From Chryseobacterium sp. (GTDB lineage Bacteria > Bacteroidota > Bacteroidia > Flavobacteriales > Weeksellaceae): a stretch of DNA of 8,762 nucleotides. The stretch spans positions 1 to 8,762 of the forward strand of contig JASLCD010000316.1 in assembly GCA_030146295.1 (NCBI GenBank), read 5' to 3'. Of this stretch, positions 1 through 7,363 are shown in pieces. The notes under the pieces are model-generated. The model saw only the letters and a program-made list of their open reading frames with translations, made no database searches and had not been told where the DNA came from. The position numbers and the translations under genes were made by a program. The stretch's first letter is position 1, and each line of letters begins with the position of its first letter.

Positions 1-18
1 TTTATCAAAAATTCCCAT
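1..18 (-). CDS. Possible start of a minus-strand gene (first 6 codons only)
   Basis: Read on the minus strand, an ATG at 18-16 is followed by five open codons to the window edge, giving MGIFDK. This is a typical bacterial N-terminus, and an AT-rich leader precedes the ATG. If real, the gene diverges from the ABC operon and the 424 bases between them form a divergent intergenic region. No TAnnTTTG promoter element was found upstream on this strand. Six codons cannot identify a product and the start could be chance; the sequence to the left would settle it. Confidence 0.3.
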
Positions 19-53
19 ATTAAATATCTTTATAATTAAATAATTTAGATCTC

Positions 54-62
54 TGTGGATAA
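54..62 (-). promoter_or_regulatory. Perfect DnaA box (TTATCCACA)
   Basis: The plus strand reads TGTGGATAA, the exact complement of the high-affinity DnaA box. It lies about 36 bases upstream of the possible minus-strand ATG and directly beside the most AT-rich part of the intergenic region. The match is exact; its use as a binding site is inferred. Confidence 0.5.
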
Positions 63-368
63 CGTTCAGGAAATACTTAACTTTTTGTTTTTCTGCGTAT
101 TGTAAATAAAAGTTATTCACGGCTGCGATTTCGTATTTCTTGTAAAGAACTAGATACAAAGTTCGAAAAAAAGAACTGATTTTAAAAGAGGTAAATACTA
201 ATAGGTTGACTTTTAGCTGTAAAAGTTTTCCACATTTACATGAAACTGGCTCGAATAATAGGCTAGACCGCATTATTGGGGATAAAAGGATGTAAACGCC
301 AAGTTACAATTAAACAAAAAAACGTAAAGTGTTATAAATAAAGAGATATCCTGTTAAACAAAAAAATA

Positions 369-400
369 TTTGAATATATTTTCTTTCTTGTAACAATTTG
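369..400 (+). promoter_or_regulatory. Weak candidate promoter for the ABC operon
   Basis: A TTTG at 369-372 lies 20 bases upstream of ACAATTTG at 393-400. The spacing and the TTTG of the -7 element fit the Bacteroidetes pattern (TTTG, about 19 bases, TAnnTTTG), but the TA of the -7 element is missing. Transcription would begin near 407, giving a leader of about 35 bases before the ATG at 443. No better match exists upstream of this operon, so this is only the best available candidate. Confidence 0.25.
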
Positions 401-442
401 AAAATATCATCTACTTATTGGATATAAAACATACATCACTTA

Positions 443-1132
443 ATGTTAGTAATTCAGGATTTAAATAAGTCATACGATACAGGCAAAAGCAAGCTTCATG
501 TTCTCAAAGGAATTAATCTGAATATTTCTGAGGGCGAGTTTGTTTCTATTATGGGAAGTTCCGGATCCGGAAAATCTACCCTTCTTAATATTATTGGGAT
601 TCTGGATGAAAAAGATTCAGGTATCTATGAATTGGATGGAGTACCTATTGAACATTTATCTGAGGTAAAAGCGGCGGAATACAGAAGTAAATTTTTAGGA
701 TTTATTTTTCAGTCTTTTAACCTGATCAACTATAAAACAGCTTTAGAAAATGTAGCGCTTCCTCTGTACTATCAGAATGTCCCGAGAAAAGAACGAAATC
801 AGAAAGCGATGGAGTATCTGGAAAAAGTAGGGCTGGCACAATGGGCCAATCATCTTCCCAGCGAACTTTCCGGAGGACAGAAGCAGAGAGTCGCTATTGC
901 AAGAGCTTTGATTACCAATCCAAAAGTAGTACTGGCAGATGAACCTACCGGAGCATTGGACTCCAAAACCACTCATGATATTATGAAACTTCTTCAGGAT
1001 ATCAATAATGAAGGAAAAACAATCATCGTTGTAACCCACGAACCGGATGTTGCTGCACAGACCAAAAGAAATGTAGTACTGAAGGACGGGATTATTGAAA
1101 GTGATGAGTTTATTAAGCAGATTGTGCTTTAG
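443..1132 (+). CDS. ABC transporter ATP-binding protein (LolD/MacB-type ATPase)
   Basis: This is a 229-residue cytoplasmic ATPase that hydrolyses ATP to power the two permeases encoded downstream. The nucleotide-binding domain is complete: Walker A GSSGSGKST at 38-46, Q-loop Gln90, signature LSGGQ at 142-146, Walker B VVLADEP at 162-168 with catalytic Glu167, D-loop GALD at 170-173 and switch His199. Length and motif spelling match the LolD/MacB/YknY family, whose partners are FtsX-like permeases that move lipoproteins, peptides or drugs within or out of the envelope rather than acting as importers. The ATG at 443 gives the usual short N-terminus (MLVIQDLNKSY). It is the first gene of the operon, followed by a 90-base spacer. 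Substrate cannot be told from the sequence. Family assignment is very secure. Confidence 0.95.
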   Translation: MLVIQDLNKSYDTGKSKLHVLKGINLNISEGEFVSIMGSSGSGKSTLLNIIGILDEKDSGIYELDGVPIEHLSEVKAAEYRSKFLGFIFQSFNLINYKTALENVALPLYYQNVPRKERNQKAMEYLEKVGLAQWANHLPSELSGGQKQRVAIARALITNPKVVLADEPTGALDSKTTHDIMKLLQDINNEGKTIIVVTHEPDVAAQTKRNVVLKDGIIESDEFIKQIVL

Positions 1133-1222
1133 GAATTTGATAATGTGAAAATAAGATAATTTGAAAATTTAATAATTGATTTTTAATCTTTAAATTTTTC
1201 AATCTTTTAATACCAATAAAAA
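1133..1222 (+). repeat. AT-rich operon spacer with degenerate repeat words
   Basis: This spacer between the ATPase and the first permease contains AATTTGAAAAT at 1158-1168 and TTCAATCTTTTAATA at 1198-1212. Both words recur in the same order in the spacer before the adaptor gene (3786-3796 exactly; 3858-3871 with one T fewer). No terminator or promoter was recognised here, so transcription probably reads through. Confidence 0.4.
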
Positions 1223-2452
1223 ATGTTTGACCTAGATCGTTGGCAGGAAATATTCAGTTCTATCCGGAGTAATGTACTTAGGACAGTGCTTTCAGGGTTT
1301 ACAGTAGCTTTGGGGCTGTTTATTTTCATTGTACTTTTTGGAATTGGAAAAGGGCTTCAGAATGCTTTCTCTGAAGGGTTTTCCGGAGATGCCAAAAATC
1401 TGATTACCATCAGTACAGGAAAGACTACACTCGCTTATAAAGGATTACAATCCGATCGAACTGTTACGATGAATAACAATGACTACGATTTTCTTATTAA
1501 TGCTGAAAAGAAAAATGTAGGAGCTTCAAGTCCCAGATATAATGCCAGCTTAATGGTGAAATATGGGAAAGAAAGCGGAATTTATCAGGTACACGGAGCA
1601 GAACCAGGAGAACAGGTTATCGAAAACCGAAAAATGATTGACGGCAGATATATTACTCCCCGGGATATGGAAGGAAAGCAAAATGTTGCAGTGATCGGAA
1701 GAATGGTGCAGAGAGATTTGATTAAGAATGGAAGCCCTGTAGGAAAAGAACTGGACATTAACGGAACCATGTTTAAAGTGGTAGGCGTATTTTCAGATGA
1801 TGGTGGAGATTGGGACGAAAGACATATCACCGTGCCTATTACCACCTTACAGCAGATGAAAAAAGGCTCGGATACTGTGAATATTGCTTACATTTCATAC
1901 AGCGATAAGCTGACTCCTGATCAGGCTATCAAATATGGAGATGAACTGAAAGATAAATTGAAATCGAGAAAAAATGTATCTCCTGATGATGAAAACGGCG
2001 TGCGTGTCTGGAACAATGCAAAAAACATGAATGATACATTTACGTTTATGGCAGTTCTTACAGCAATTGTTGGGTTTATTGGGCTGGGTACATTGCTTGC
2101 AGGAATTATCGGGATCAGTAATATCATGGTGTATATCGTAAAAGAGAGAACCAAAGAAATTGGAGTACGAAAAGCCATTGGGGCCAAGCCAAGCGGAATT
2201 GTAGGCCTGATTGTTCAGGAAAGTGTCGTGATTACAGTAGTTTCCGGACTTATTGGAGTAGGAATCGGGGTTTTGACATTAAGTCTTATTGGTAACAGTC
2301 TTGAGGAGTTTTTCATCAAAAGTCCAAGCGTAGGCTGGGGAGCCATTATTATGGCATTCATTGCTTTGATTTTCTCAGGATTGATCGCAGGATTTGTACC
2401 GGCATACAGAGCTTCCAGAATCAAACCGATCGAAGCCCTGAGAACGGAATAA
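1223..2452 (+). CDS. ABC transporter permease, MacB/FtsX type (first of two paralogues)
   Basis: This 409-residue inner-membrane protein has the four-helix MacB/FtsX plan. A first transmembrane helix lies at about 22-42, followed by a large periplasmic core domain (MacB_PCD-like) at about 45-270. The other three helices lie at about 274-305, 327-357 and 372-394. The cytoplasmic loop after the second helix carries ERTKEIGVRKAIGAKP at 308-323, the FtsX-family signature that contacts the ATPase. The C-terminus IKPIEALRTE is typical of the family. Unlike E. coli MacB it has no fused ATPase domain; that function comes from the upstream gene. It resembles the next gene in its N-terminus (RWQEI..S.R.N.LRT), loop signature and C-terminus, so the two probably form a heterodimer. 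Transport substrate is unknown. Confidence 0.93.
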   Translation: MFDLDRWQEIFSSIRSNVLRTVLSGFTVALGLFIFIVLFGIGKGLQNAFSEGFSGDAKNLITISTGKTTLAYKGLQSDRTVTMNNNDYDFLINAEKKNVGASSPRYNASLMVKYGKESGIYQVHGAEPGEQVIENRKMIDGRYITPRDMEGKQNVAVIGRMVQRDLIKNGSPVGKELDINGTMFKVVGVFSDDGGDWDERHITVPITTLQQMKKGSDTVNIAYISYSDKLTPDQAIKYGDELKDKLKSRKNVSPDDENGVRVWNNAKNMNDTFTFMAVLTAIVGFIGLGTLLAGIIGISNIMVYIVKERTKEIGVRKAIGAKPSGIVGLIVQESVVITVVSGLIGVGIGVLTLSLIGNSLEEFFIKSPSVGWGAIIMAFIALIFSGLIAGFVPAYRASRIKPIEALRTE

Positions 2453-2511
2453 TATAAGCTAAAAAGCAAACTGACAGAAGACGCATAATTTATAACTTAT
2501 AATTCAGAAAG

Positions 2512-3783
2512 GTGAATATCATATTTAAAAAAGATACTTGGCAGGAGATTTATTACTCATTGAGGAATAATAAACTCCGAACATTTCTTACCATGATTGG
2601 AGTAGGATGGGGGATGTTCTTGTATGTAAGCCTTCTTGGAGCAGCAAAAGGGATGGAGAATGGTTTTGATAAACTATTTTCAGGCTTTGCTACCAATTCA
2701 ATTTTCCTGTGGGCGCAGAAAACCTCTATTCCCTATGAAGGATTTCCTAAAGGAAGAGAAGTTCACCTGAACCTGAATGATATGGAAATGCTGAAAAGAA
2801 AAGTTACTGCTGTAGATTACATCTCACCACAAAATGCCAGAGGAAGCTTTACCGGAACACCGGGAGAAGCAATGTCAAGAAATGGGAAGAACGGAACATA
2901 TTCGCTTACGGGAGATTACTCTGTAGGAAATAAAATTTCAGAAAAGAAACTGATCTTTGGACGCTATATCAATGACGCCGATGTTTCAGGAAATAAAAAT
3001 GTAGTGGTGATAGGAGAAGAAATTTATAAAAACTTCTTTGATGCCAAGAAAAAAGAAAACCCAATAGGAAAATCAATCAATATTAAAGGATTATTCTTTA
3101 ATGTAATTGGCGTTTTCCGGGTGAAAAAAGGTGGAGGATTTGAAAATGACCAGACTGCTTTCATCCCGCTTTCCACTTATACCAAGATGTATAATGCAGG
3201 AGACCAGATTGATATGTTTGCTATTGTAAGTAAGCCTAATGCCAATGTGAATTCTGTAGAAGAAGATGTAAAGCAGGTTTTGAAAGCAAAAAATAAAGTG
3301 TCACCTGAAGATACCAATGCTTTCGGAAGTTTTAACCTGGGGAAGGAGTTTAAAAAGCTGACAGGTTTCCTTACGGGAATGCAGCTGTTGACTATCATCG
3401 TAGGTACACTGACAATCCTTGCGGGAGTAATCGCAATCTCGAATATCCTTTTGATTACAGTGAAAGAAAGAACCAAAGAAATTGGGATCAGAAGAGCATT
3501 GGGAGCGAAGCCGGCGGAAGTAAGAAATCAGATTTTGCTGGAAAGTGTTGTGATCACACTCTCCTCGGGATTATTAGGTTTTATGTTTGGAATTTTTGTG
3601 TTGATGATTCTAAATGCCGTTACCCAGGGCCAGGATTCATTTCCTTTTTATAATCCTACAGTCAACTATGGAAACGTATTTGCAGCGATGGCCGTAATGG
3701 TGATTTTAGGACTGGTTATCGGAATGATCCCCGCACAGAGAGCTGTTAAGATCAGACCTATTGAAGCATTAAGAACAGAGTAA
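2512..3783 (+). CDS. ABC transporter permease, MacB/FtsX type (second paralogue, GTG start)
   Basis: This 423-residue protein has the same plan as its neighbour: a helix at about 25-46, a periplasmic MacB-like core at about 47-285, then helices at about 291-317, 341-368 and 388-408. The coupling loop ERTKEIGIRRALGAKP is at 319-334 and the C-terminus is IRPIEALRTE. The start is GTG at 2512. An in-frame stop at 2500-2502 rules out any start further upstream, the next ATG lies inside the first helix, and GTG aligns the N-terminus (TWQEIYYSLRNNKLRT) with that of the first permease. The two genes are 59 bases apart and probably arose by tandem duplication. The periplasmic domains have diverged most, suggesting distinct roles in one heterodimer. 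Function beyond envelope export or extraction is not readable. Confidence 0.92.
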   Translation: MNIIFKKDTWQEIYYSLRNNKLRTFLTMIGVGWGMFLYVSLLGAAKGMENGFDKLFSGFATNSIFLWAQKTSIPYEGFPKGREVHLNLNDMEMLKRKVTAVDYISPQNARGSFTGTPGEAMSRNGKNGTYSLTGDYSVGNKISEKKLIFGRYINDADVSGNKNVVVIGEEIYKNFFDAKKKENPIGKSINIKGLFFNVIGVFRVKKGGGFENDQTAFIPLSTYTKMYNAGDQIDMFAIVSKPNANVNSVEEDVKQVLKAKNKVSPEDTNAFGSFNLGKEFKKLTGFLTGMQLLTIIVGTLTILAGVIAISNILLITVKERTKEIGIRRALGAKPAEVRNQILLESVVITLSSGLLGFMFGIFVLMILNAVTQGQDSFPFYNPTVNYGNVFAAMAVMVILGLVIGMIPAQRAVKIRPIEALRTE

Positions 3784-3888
3784 TTAATTTGAAAATAAAA
3801 ATAATTTAAAAATTAAGATGATCAGATCATCAGACTCATCTTTTAATTTTGAAATCATTCAATCTTTAATAAAAAATAAACTATACAT
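3784..3888 (+). other. Operon spacer with hairpin and 15-base palindrome
   Basis: The 105-base spacer before the adaptor gene holds GATGATCAGATCATC at 3817-3831, two perfect 7-base arms around one base. A wider imperfect hairpin overlaps it: AAAATTAAGATGA at 3809-3821 pairs with 3836-3850, with a two-base bulge. The two structures are mutually exclusive. The T-rich 3' arm makes a weak terminator or an mRNA processing/stability element possible, but there is no clean T-tract outside the stem. AATTTGAAAAT (3786-3796), a one-mismatch copy (3803-3813) and TTCAATCTTTAATA (3858-3871) echo the spacer at 1133-1222. Confidence 0.4.
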
Positions 3889-5100
3889 ATGAAAAAGAAA
3901 TTCACCTGGAAAAAAGCCGTTTATATAGTGTTGGGGCTTTTATTCGCAGTGGCATTGTTCTCAGGGCTTGGCTATCTTATAAAATCGAATTCTCAAGAAG
4001 GTGAAGCTTTCCTGACCCGTAAACCTACAGTCCAGAATATGGATGATAAGGTAATGGCTACAGGGAAAATTGTTCCAAAAGAAGAAATTGAAATTAAACC
4101 CAATATTGCGGGGATTATTGATAAGATCTTAGTAAAAGAAGGTGATAAGGTAGAAGTTGGGCAGCTGATTGCGACAGTAAAAATTGTTCCAAGCATCTCC
4201 GAAGTAAATGCATCTCAGCAGGAAGTTCAGAATGCACAGATTCAGATCAGTAATGCACAGATGAATGTAGGAAATATGCAGAAGCAATTTGAGATGCAGG
4301 AGAAATTATACAAGCAGGGAGTTGCTTCAAAACAGGATTTTCTTAATGCTCAGCAGCAGTTATTCTCTCAGCAGCAGACTCTGAAAAATGCTCAACAACA
4401 ATTGAATACCGCTCAAAAAAGATTACAGATCGCGAAAACAGGAGCAACTCCTGAACTTAAAGGGCAGGGCTTAGCTACTACCGAGATCCGTTCCAAAGCT
4501 TCAGGTACCGTACTTGAAGTTCCTGTAAAAGCAGGAAGCCAGGTAATTGAAGCCAACAACTTTAATGCAGGAACTACAATCTGCTCAGTAGCAGATCTGA
4601 ATGTCTTGATCTTTAAAGGTGAAATTGACGAGGCTCAAGCCGGAAAGCTAAGCGAAGGGATGAATATGAATATCGTAATCGGTGCTTTACAAAATAAAAC
4701 GTTCCCAGGGAAACTGACAATGATTGCTCCTAAAGGAAAAGATAATGCTGGAACCATTAAATTTCCTGTAGAAGGTAATGTGACGAACCCTAATAATGAA
4801 TATATCAGAGCTGGTTTTTCTGCAAATGGAGAAATTGTTTTGAGTTCTCAGAAAAATGCTTTATTATTGGATGAATCTTTAGTACAGTATGAAAAGAAAC
4901 AAGGAAAAGACGTACCTTTCGTAGAAGTAAAACAAAAAGACGGGAAATTCAAAAAAGTATATGTGAAACTTGGAGCAAGTGACGGGATCAACGTTCAGAT
5001 TCTTCCGGGATCAAATATTACAAAAGATACTGAAGTGAAAGTTTGGAACCCGTCTGATAAAGACAAAGAAGAACTGAAAGAAAAGTCTAAGAAAAAATAA
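3889..5100 (+). CDS. Periplasmic adaptor subunit of a tripartite exporter (HlyD/MacA/RND-MFP family)
   Basis: This 403-residue protein is anchored by one N-terminal helix (about 11-32, after a Lys-rich start), with the rest in the periplasm. Residues 55-98 form the first half of a biotinyl-lipoyl-like domain (IAGIIDKILVKEGDKVEVGQ). A Gln/Ala-rich coiled-coil hairpin follows at about 105-185. The second lipoyl half comes at 199-219 (IRSKASGTVLEVPVKAGS), then a beta-barrel region at about 235-320 and a membrane-proximal domain. The C-terminus is a Lys/Glu-rich tail. Such adaptors link an inner-membrane permease to a TolC-like channel. Last in the operon, it makes the set ATPase, permease, permease, adaptor, similar in content to MacAB or YknXYZ. 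No TolC gene is present in the window. The start ATG gives a normal anchor; assignment is secure, substrate unknown. Confidence 0.93.
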   Translation: MKKKFTWKKAVYIVLGLLFAVALFSGLGYLIKSNSQEGEAFLTRKPTVQNMDDKVMATGKIVPKEEIEIKPNIAGIIDKILVKEGDKVEVGQLIATVKIVPSISEVNASQQEVQNAQIQISNAQMNVGNMQKQFEMQEKLYKQGVASKQDFLNAQQQLFSQQQTLKNAQQQLNTAQKRLQIAKTGATPELKGQGLATTEIRSKASGTVLEVPVKAGSQVIEANNFNAGTTICSVADLNVLIFKGEIDEAQAGKLSEGMNMNIVIGALQNKTFPGKLTMIAPKGKDNAGTIKFPVEGNVTNPNNEYIRAGFSANGEIVLSSQKNALLLDESLVQYEKKQGKDVPFVEVKQKDGKFKKVYVKLGASDGINVQILPGSNITKDTEVKVWNPSDKDKEELKEKSKKK

Positions 5101-5128
5101 TAAACTACACTATACACTTTTAAACTGT

Positions 5129-5165
5129 GAGTCCCGGAGGAATTTTTTCTTCGGGATTCTTTTTT
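5129..5165 (+). terminator. Rho-independent terminator of the ABC operon
   Basis: A stem of 14 base pairs (5129-5142 with 5146-5159, three G-T pairs, GTCCCG paired with CGGGAT at its core) closes a three-base loop and is followed by six T residues (5160-5165). It starts 28 bases after the adaptor stop codon. This is the clearest terminator in the window and separates the ABC operon from the next gene. Confidence 0.85.
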
Positions 5166-5193
5166 GTAAACCTCCTTTACAAGAGTAAATTCC

Positions 5194-5201
5194 TATATTT
5201 G
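5194..5201 (+). promoter_or_regulatory. -7 promoter element (TATATTTG) for the Cys-rich gene
   Basis: TATATTTG is a perfect match to the Bacteroidetes -7 consensus TAnnTTTG. Transcription would begin near 5208, leaving a leader of only about 14 bases before the ATG at 5222. The nearest upstream TTTG (5163-5166, at the end of the terminator T-tract) is 27 bases away, longer than usual, so the -33 element is unclear. Confidence 0.5.
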
Positions 5202-5221
5202 AATCAGATAAATCTGTGAAA

Positions 5222-5788
5222 ATGTGTCGATACGCCGGGAAAACTTATAAATCGCATTACATCTGTTTTAAATGCCGAAAATCATTTAAACAGCCGGATG
5301 CATCCGATATTATAAAAAGAATCAGAAAAGAAAAAGTTTATCATGAACCTGATGGAACGTCCCTTCGCAAAGTAGGATATATTTTCACGAAAGCAGAAAC
5401 AAATGAGTTGCAGAAAATTGTTTCAGATATTGAAAGCAGAACTATAAAATGTCCTGAATGCAGCAGTGTGATGGCCGATTTGGGGAAAGACTTCAAAGCT
5501 CCTAAGAAAACAGCGGTCAAAGAGTGGCAGATTGTAGAAAGCTTGTTTAAAACAGGGAAATGCTTTCATTCGTGCGGCTGTGATGGAATAGGGTATATCC
5601 CAAAGAACCCTAAAGACTATGAAGCTTACCTGAATGATATTTTGAAGACTTATCAGGAATATTTGATTTCCTGTCAGAATACCTCTATGGAAAAATTTCC
5701 TAAGAAGATTGAAGAAATTAATTATTGGTCTGATCGTATTCAGAAGATAAAGACTGAAATGATTGATAATAGATTTGAGATAAGATAA
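5222..5788 (+). CDS. Cys-rich, zinc-ribbon-like protein of unknown function
   Basis: The product is about 188 residues, soluble, with no signal peptide or membrane helix. Numbered from the alternative GTG at 5216, it has CFKC at 17-20 and CPEC at 79-82, which could together bind one zinc ion as a split ribbon. It also has FKAPKK at 93-98, a CFHSCGC cluster at 116-122 and GYIPKNPKDYEAYL after it. The C-terminal third is charged and probably helical. I recall similar uncharacterised bacterial proteins that start MCRY and keep the two CxxC pairs, the FKAPKK-like stretch and the HSCGC segment, but know no function. ATG at 5222 is preferred over GTG at 5216 because it yields that N-terminus. The gene stands alone between a terminator and the next gene. 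Nucleic-acid or metal binding is only a guess. Confidence 0.85.
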   Translation: MCRYAGKTYKSHYICFKCRKSFKQPDASDIIKRIRKEKVYHEPDGTSLRKVGYIFTKAETNELQKIVSDIESRTIKCPECSSVMADLGKDFKAPKKTAVKEWQIVESLFKTGKCFHSCGCDGIGYIPKNPKDYEAYLNDILKTYQEYLISCQNTSMEKFPKKIEEINYWSDRIQKIKTEMIDNRFEIR

Positions 5789-5842
5789 GTGTAACAAAAA
5801 AGAAGTTTAGACTATCTTACTTTAAATTTCAAACTATTTCCT

Positions 5843-7363
5843 ATGAAAAAAGACTATTGGATTCTGCTTCTTTTTATGATAGCAAAATTTGCCCTTCAAT
5901 ACTTACTGATAAGCCCTGAATATGAATTGCAGCGTGACGAATACCTGCATCTTGATCAGGGAAATCATCTTGCATGGGGATATCTTTCTGTTCCTCCGGT
6001 AAGTTCCTGGATTTCCTGGCTTATTAAAATATTAGGGGATTCCGTTTTCTGGATCAAATTCTTTCCTGCTTTATTCGGTGCATTAACGATGGTTGTTGTC
6101 TGGAAAGCCATAGAAGAATTAAAAGGTGGGCTTTTTGCCTGCCTGTTGGCCTCTACAGGATTATTATTATCAGTGTTGCTTCGCTTAAATATGCTTTATC
6201 AGCCCAATTCACTGGATGTTCTTTCATGGACTTTATTATTTTATATTCTGATACAATATATTAATACAGAAAAAGCCAGATGGCTCTACTGGGGAGGATT
6301 TGTTTTTGGAATTGCTATTTTAAATAAATACAATATCGCTTTCCTTGCCTTAGGCTTTATTCCGGGTATGCTGATGACCAGACAAAGGAAAATTTTTGCC
6401 AATCCACATCTTTACGGAGCTGCGCTTTTAACCTTAATTATTGTTCTTCCTAATCTGGTGTGGCAGTATCATAATGACTTTCCGGTAATCCATCATATGA
6501 AAGAACTTTCCGAAACCCAGCTGGTGAATGTCAACAGGTTTGACTTCTTAAAATCTCAGCTTATGCTTTTTATCGGAGTTACTTTTGTGATCCTATTTGC
6601 TTTTTACGCTTTACTATTTTATAAGCCCTTTAAAAAATTTCGTTTTTTCTTTTGGGGATATGTCATAACAATTGGTTTGTTTTTATTTTTTAAAGCAAAA
6701 GATTATTACGCGATTGGGCTTTACCCTGTTTATATAGGATTCGGGGCTGTTTATTTAGATCATATTTTACAGTCCGGATGGAAGCGATATCTTAAGCCTC
6801 TTTGTATTTTGCATCCTCTCATTCTGTTTATACCCATGTATAATATTGCCTTTCCTAATAAAAGCCCGGAGTTTATTGCAGAGCATCCTGAGGCTTATAA
6901 AAAATGGGGGCTTTTGCGATGGGAAGACGGGAAAGACCATACTTTACCCCAGGACTTTGCTGATATGCTAGGATGGAAAGAACTTGCCCAAAAAGTAGAT
7001 GCAGAATATTCTATACTGGAAAAATCTGGAAATACCCTTGTGCTGTGTGATAATTATGGCCAGGCAGGAGCTATTAATTTTTACTCTAAAAAAGGCATAA
7101 AAGCGGTTTCTTTCAATGCTGATTATGTCAATTGGTTTGATTTAAGCAAAAAATATAAAAACCTTGTCAGGGTTAAAGACCGCGCAGAAGGGGAAATGGA
7201 AGAGACAGGTCCTCTTTTTGAACATTCCAGAATTGTAGGATACGTGACGAACCCTTTTGCAAGAGAAAAAGAAACTGCAATTTTTGGATTTGAAAATGCG
7301 AAAATTGATATTCGAAAAAAAATTCAGCCCGAAATTGATGAAATTAAAAACAAATGGAAATAA
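5843..7363 (+). CDS. Membrane glycosyltransferase, ArnT/PMT_2-like (GT39/GT83 type)
   Basis: This 506-residue polytopic inner-membrane enzyme should transfer a sugar from a polyprenyl-phosphate donor to an envelope acceptor on the periplasmic side. It has an N-terminal helix at about 5-23, then a first periplasmic loop with RDE at 31-33 (RDEYLHLDQGNHLAWGYLSVPP region). The acidic pair in this loop is the catalytic hallmark of GT-C enzymes such as ArnT and PMTs. Repeated hydrophobic helices run to about residue 335, including FKAKDYYAIGLYP at 283-295, a conserved stretch in these proteins. Residues from about 340 to the end form a soluble, probably periplasmic domain. It lies 54 bases after the Cys-rich gene, with no terminator between and no convincing promoter of its own, so co-transcription is possible. 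Acceptor and sugar are unknown. Confidence 0.88.
   Translation: MKKDYWILLLFMIAKFALQYLLISPEYELQRDEYLHLDQGNHLAWGYLSVPPVSSWISWLIKILGDSVFWIKFFPALFGALTMVVVWKAIEELKGGLFACLLASTGLLLSVLLRLNMLYQPNSLDVLSWTLLFYILIQYINTEKARWLYWGGFVFGIAILNKYNIAFLALGFIPGMLMTRQRKIFANPHLYGAALLTLIIVLPNLVWQYHNDFPVIHHMKELSETQLVNVNRFDFLKSQLMLFIGVTFVILFAFYALLFYKPFKKFRFFFWGYVITIGLFLFFKAKDYYAIGLYPVYIGFGAVYLDHILQSGWKRYLKPLCILHPLILFIPMYNIAFPNKSPEFIAEHPEAYKKWGLLRWEDGKDHTLPQDFADMLGWKELAQKVDAEYSILEKSGNTLVLCDNYGQAGAINFYSKKGIKAVSFNADYVNWFDLSKKYKNLVRVKDRAEGEMEETGPLFEHSRIVGYVTNPFAREKETAIFGFENAKIDIRKKIQPEIDEIKNKWK

Larger units (their letters stand above)
1..442. other. AT-rich non-coding region with DnaA-box cluster; candidate replication origin or DnaA-regulated region
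   Basis: No plausible gene lies between the left edge and the ABC ATPase. A perfect DnaA box (TTATCCACA) lies on the minus strand at 54-62. Three nine-mers have one mismatch to the TTATNCACA consensus: TTATTCACG at 113-121 (plus), TTTTCCACA at 226-234 (plus) and TTATCCCCA at 277-285 (minus). Next to the perfect box, 17-50 has only two G/C bases, as a DNA-unwinding element would. Short direct repeats AAAGAACT occur at 144-151 and 170-177. Box clustering, the AT-rich flank and possible divergent genes fit an origin, but no dnaA is visible and AT-rich DNA yields near-matches by chance. Regulation of a flanking gene by DnaA is the main alternative. Confidence 0.4.

Noticed and set aside
197..205. 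TACTAATAG, resembling a DnaA-trio (TAN repeats)
   Set aside because: Only three repeats, with no DnaA box immediately adjacent in the required orientation; not enough to call.
743..1039. 98-codon minus-strand open frame inside the ATPase gene
   Set aside because: It lies entirely antisense to a gene with complete ABC motifs and its translation has no recognisable family features.
5423..5797. 124-codon minus-strand open frame opposite the Cys-rich gene
   Set aside because: It is the antisense shadow of the plus-strand gene, which has ordered Cys motifs, a promoter element and a familiar N-terminus.
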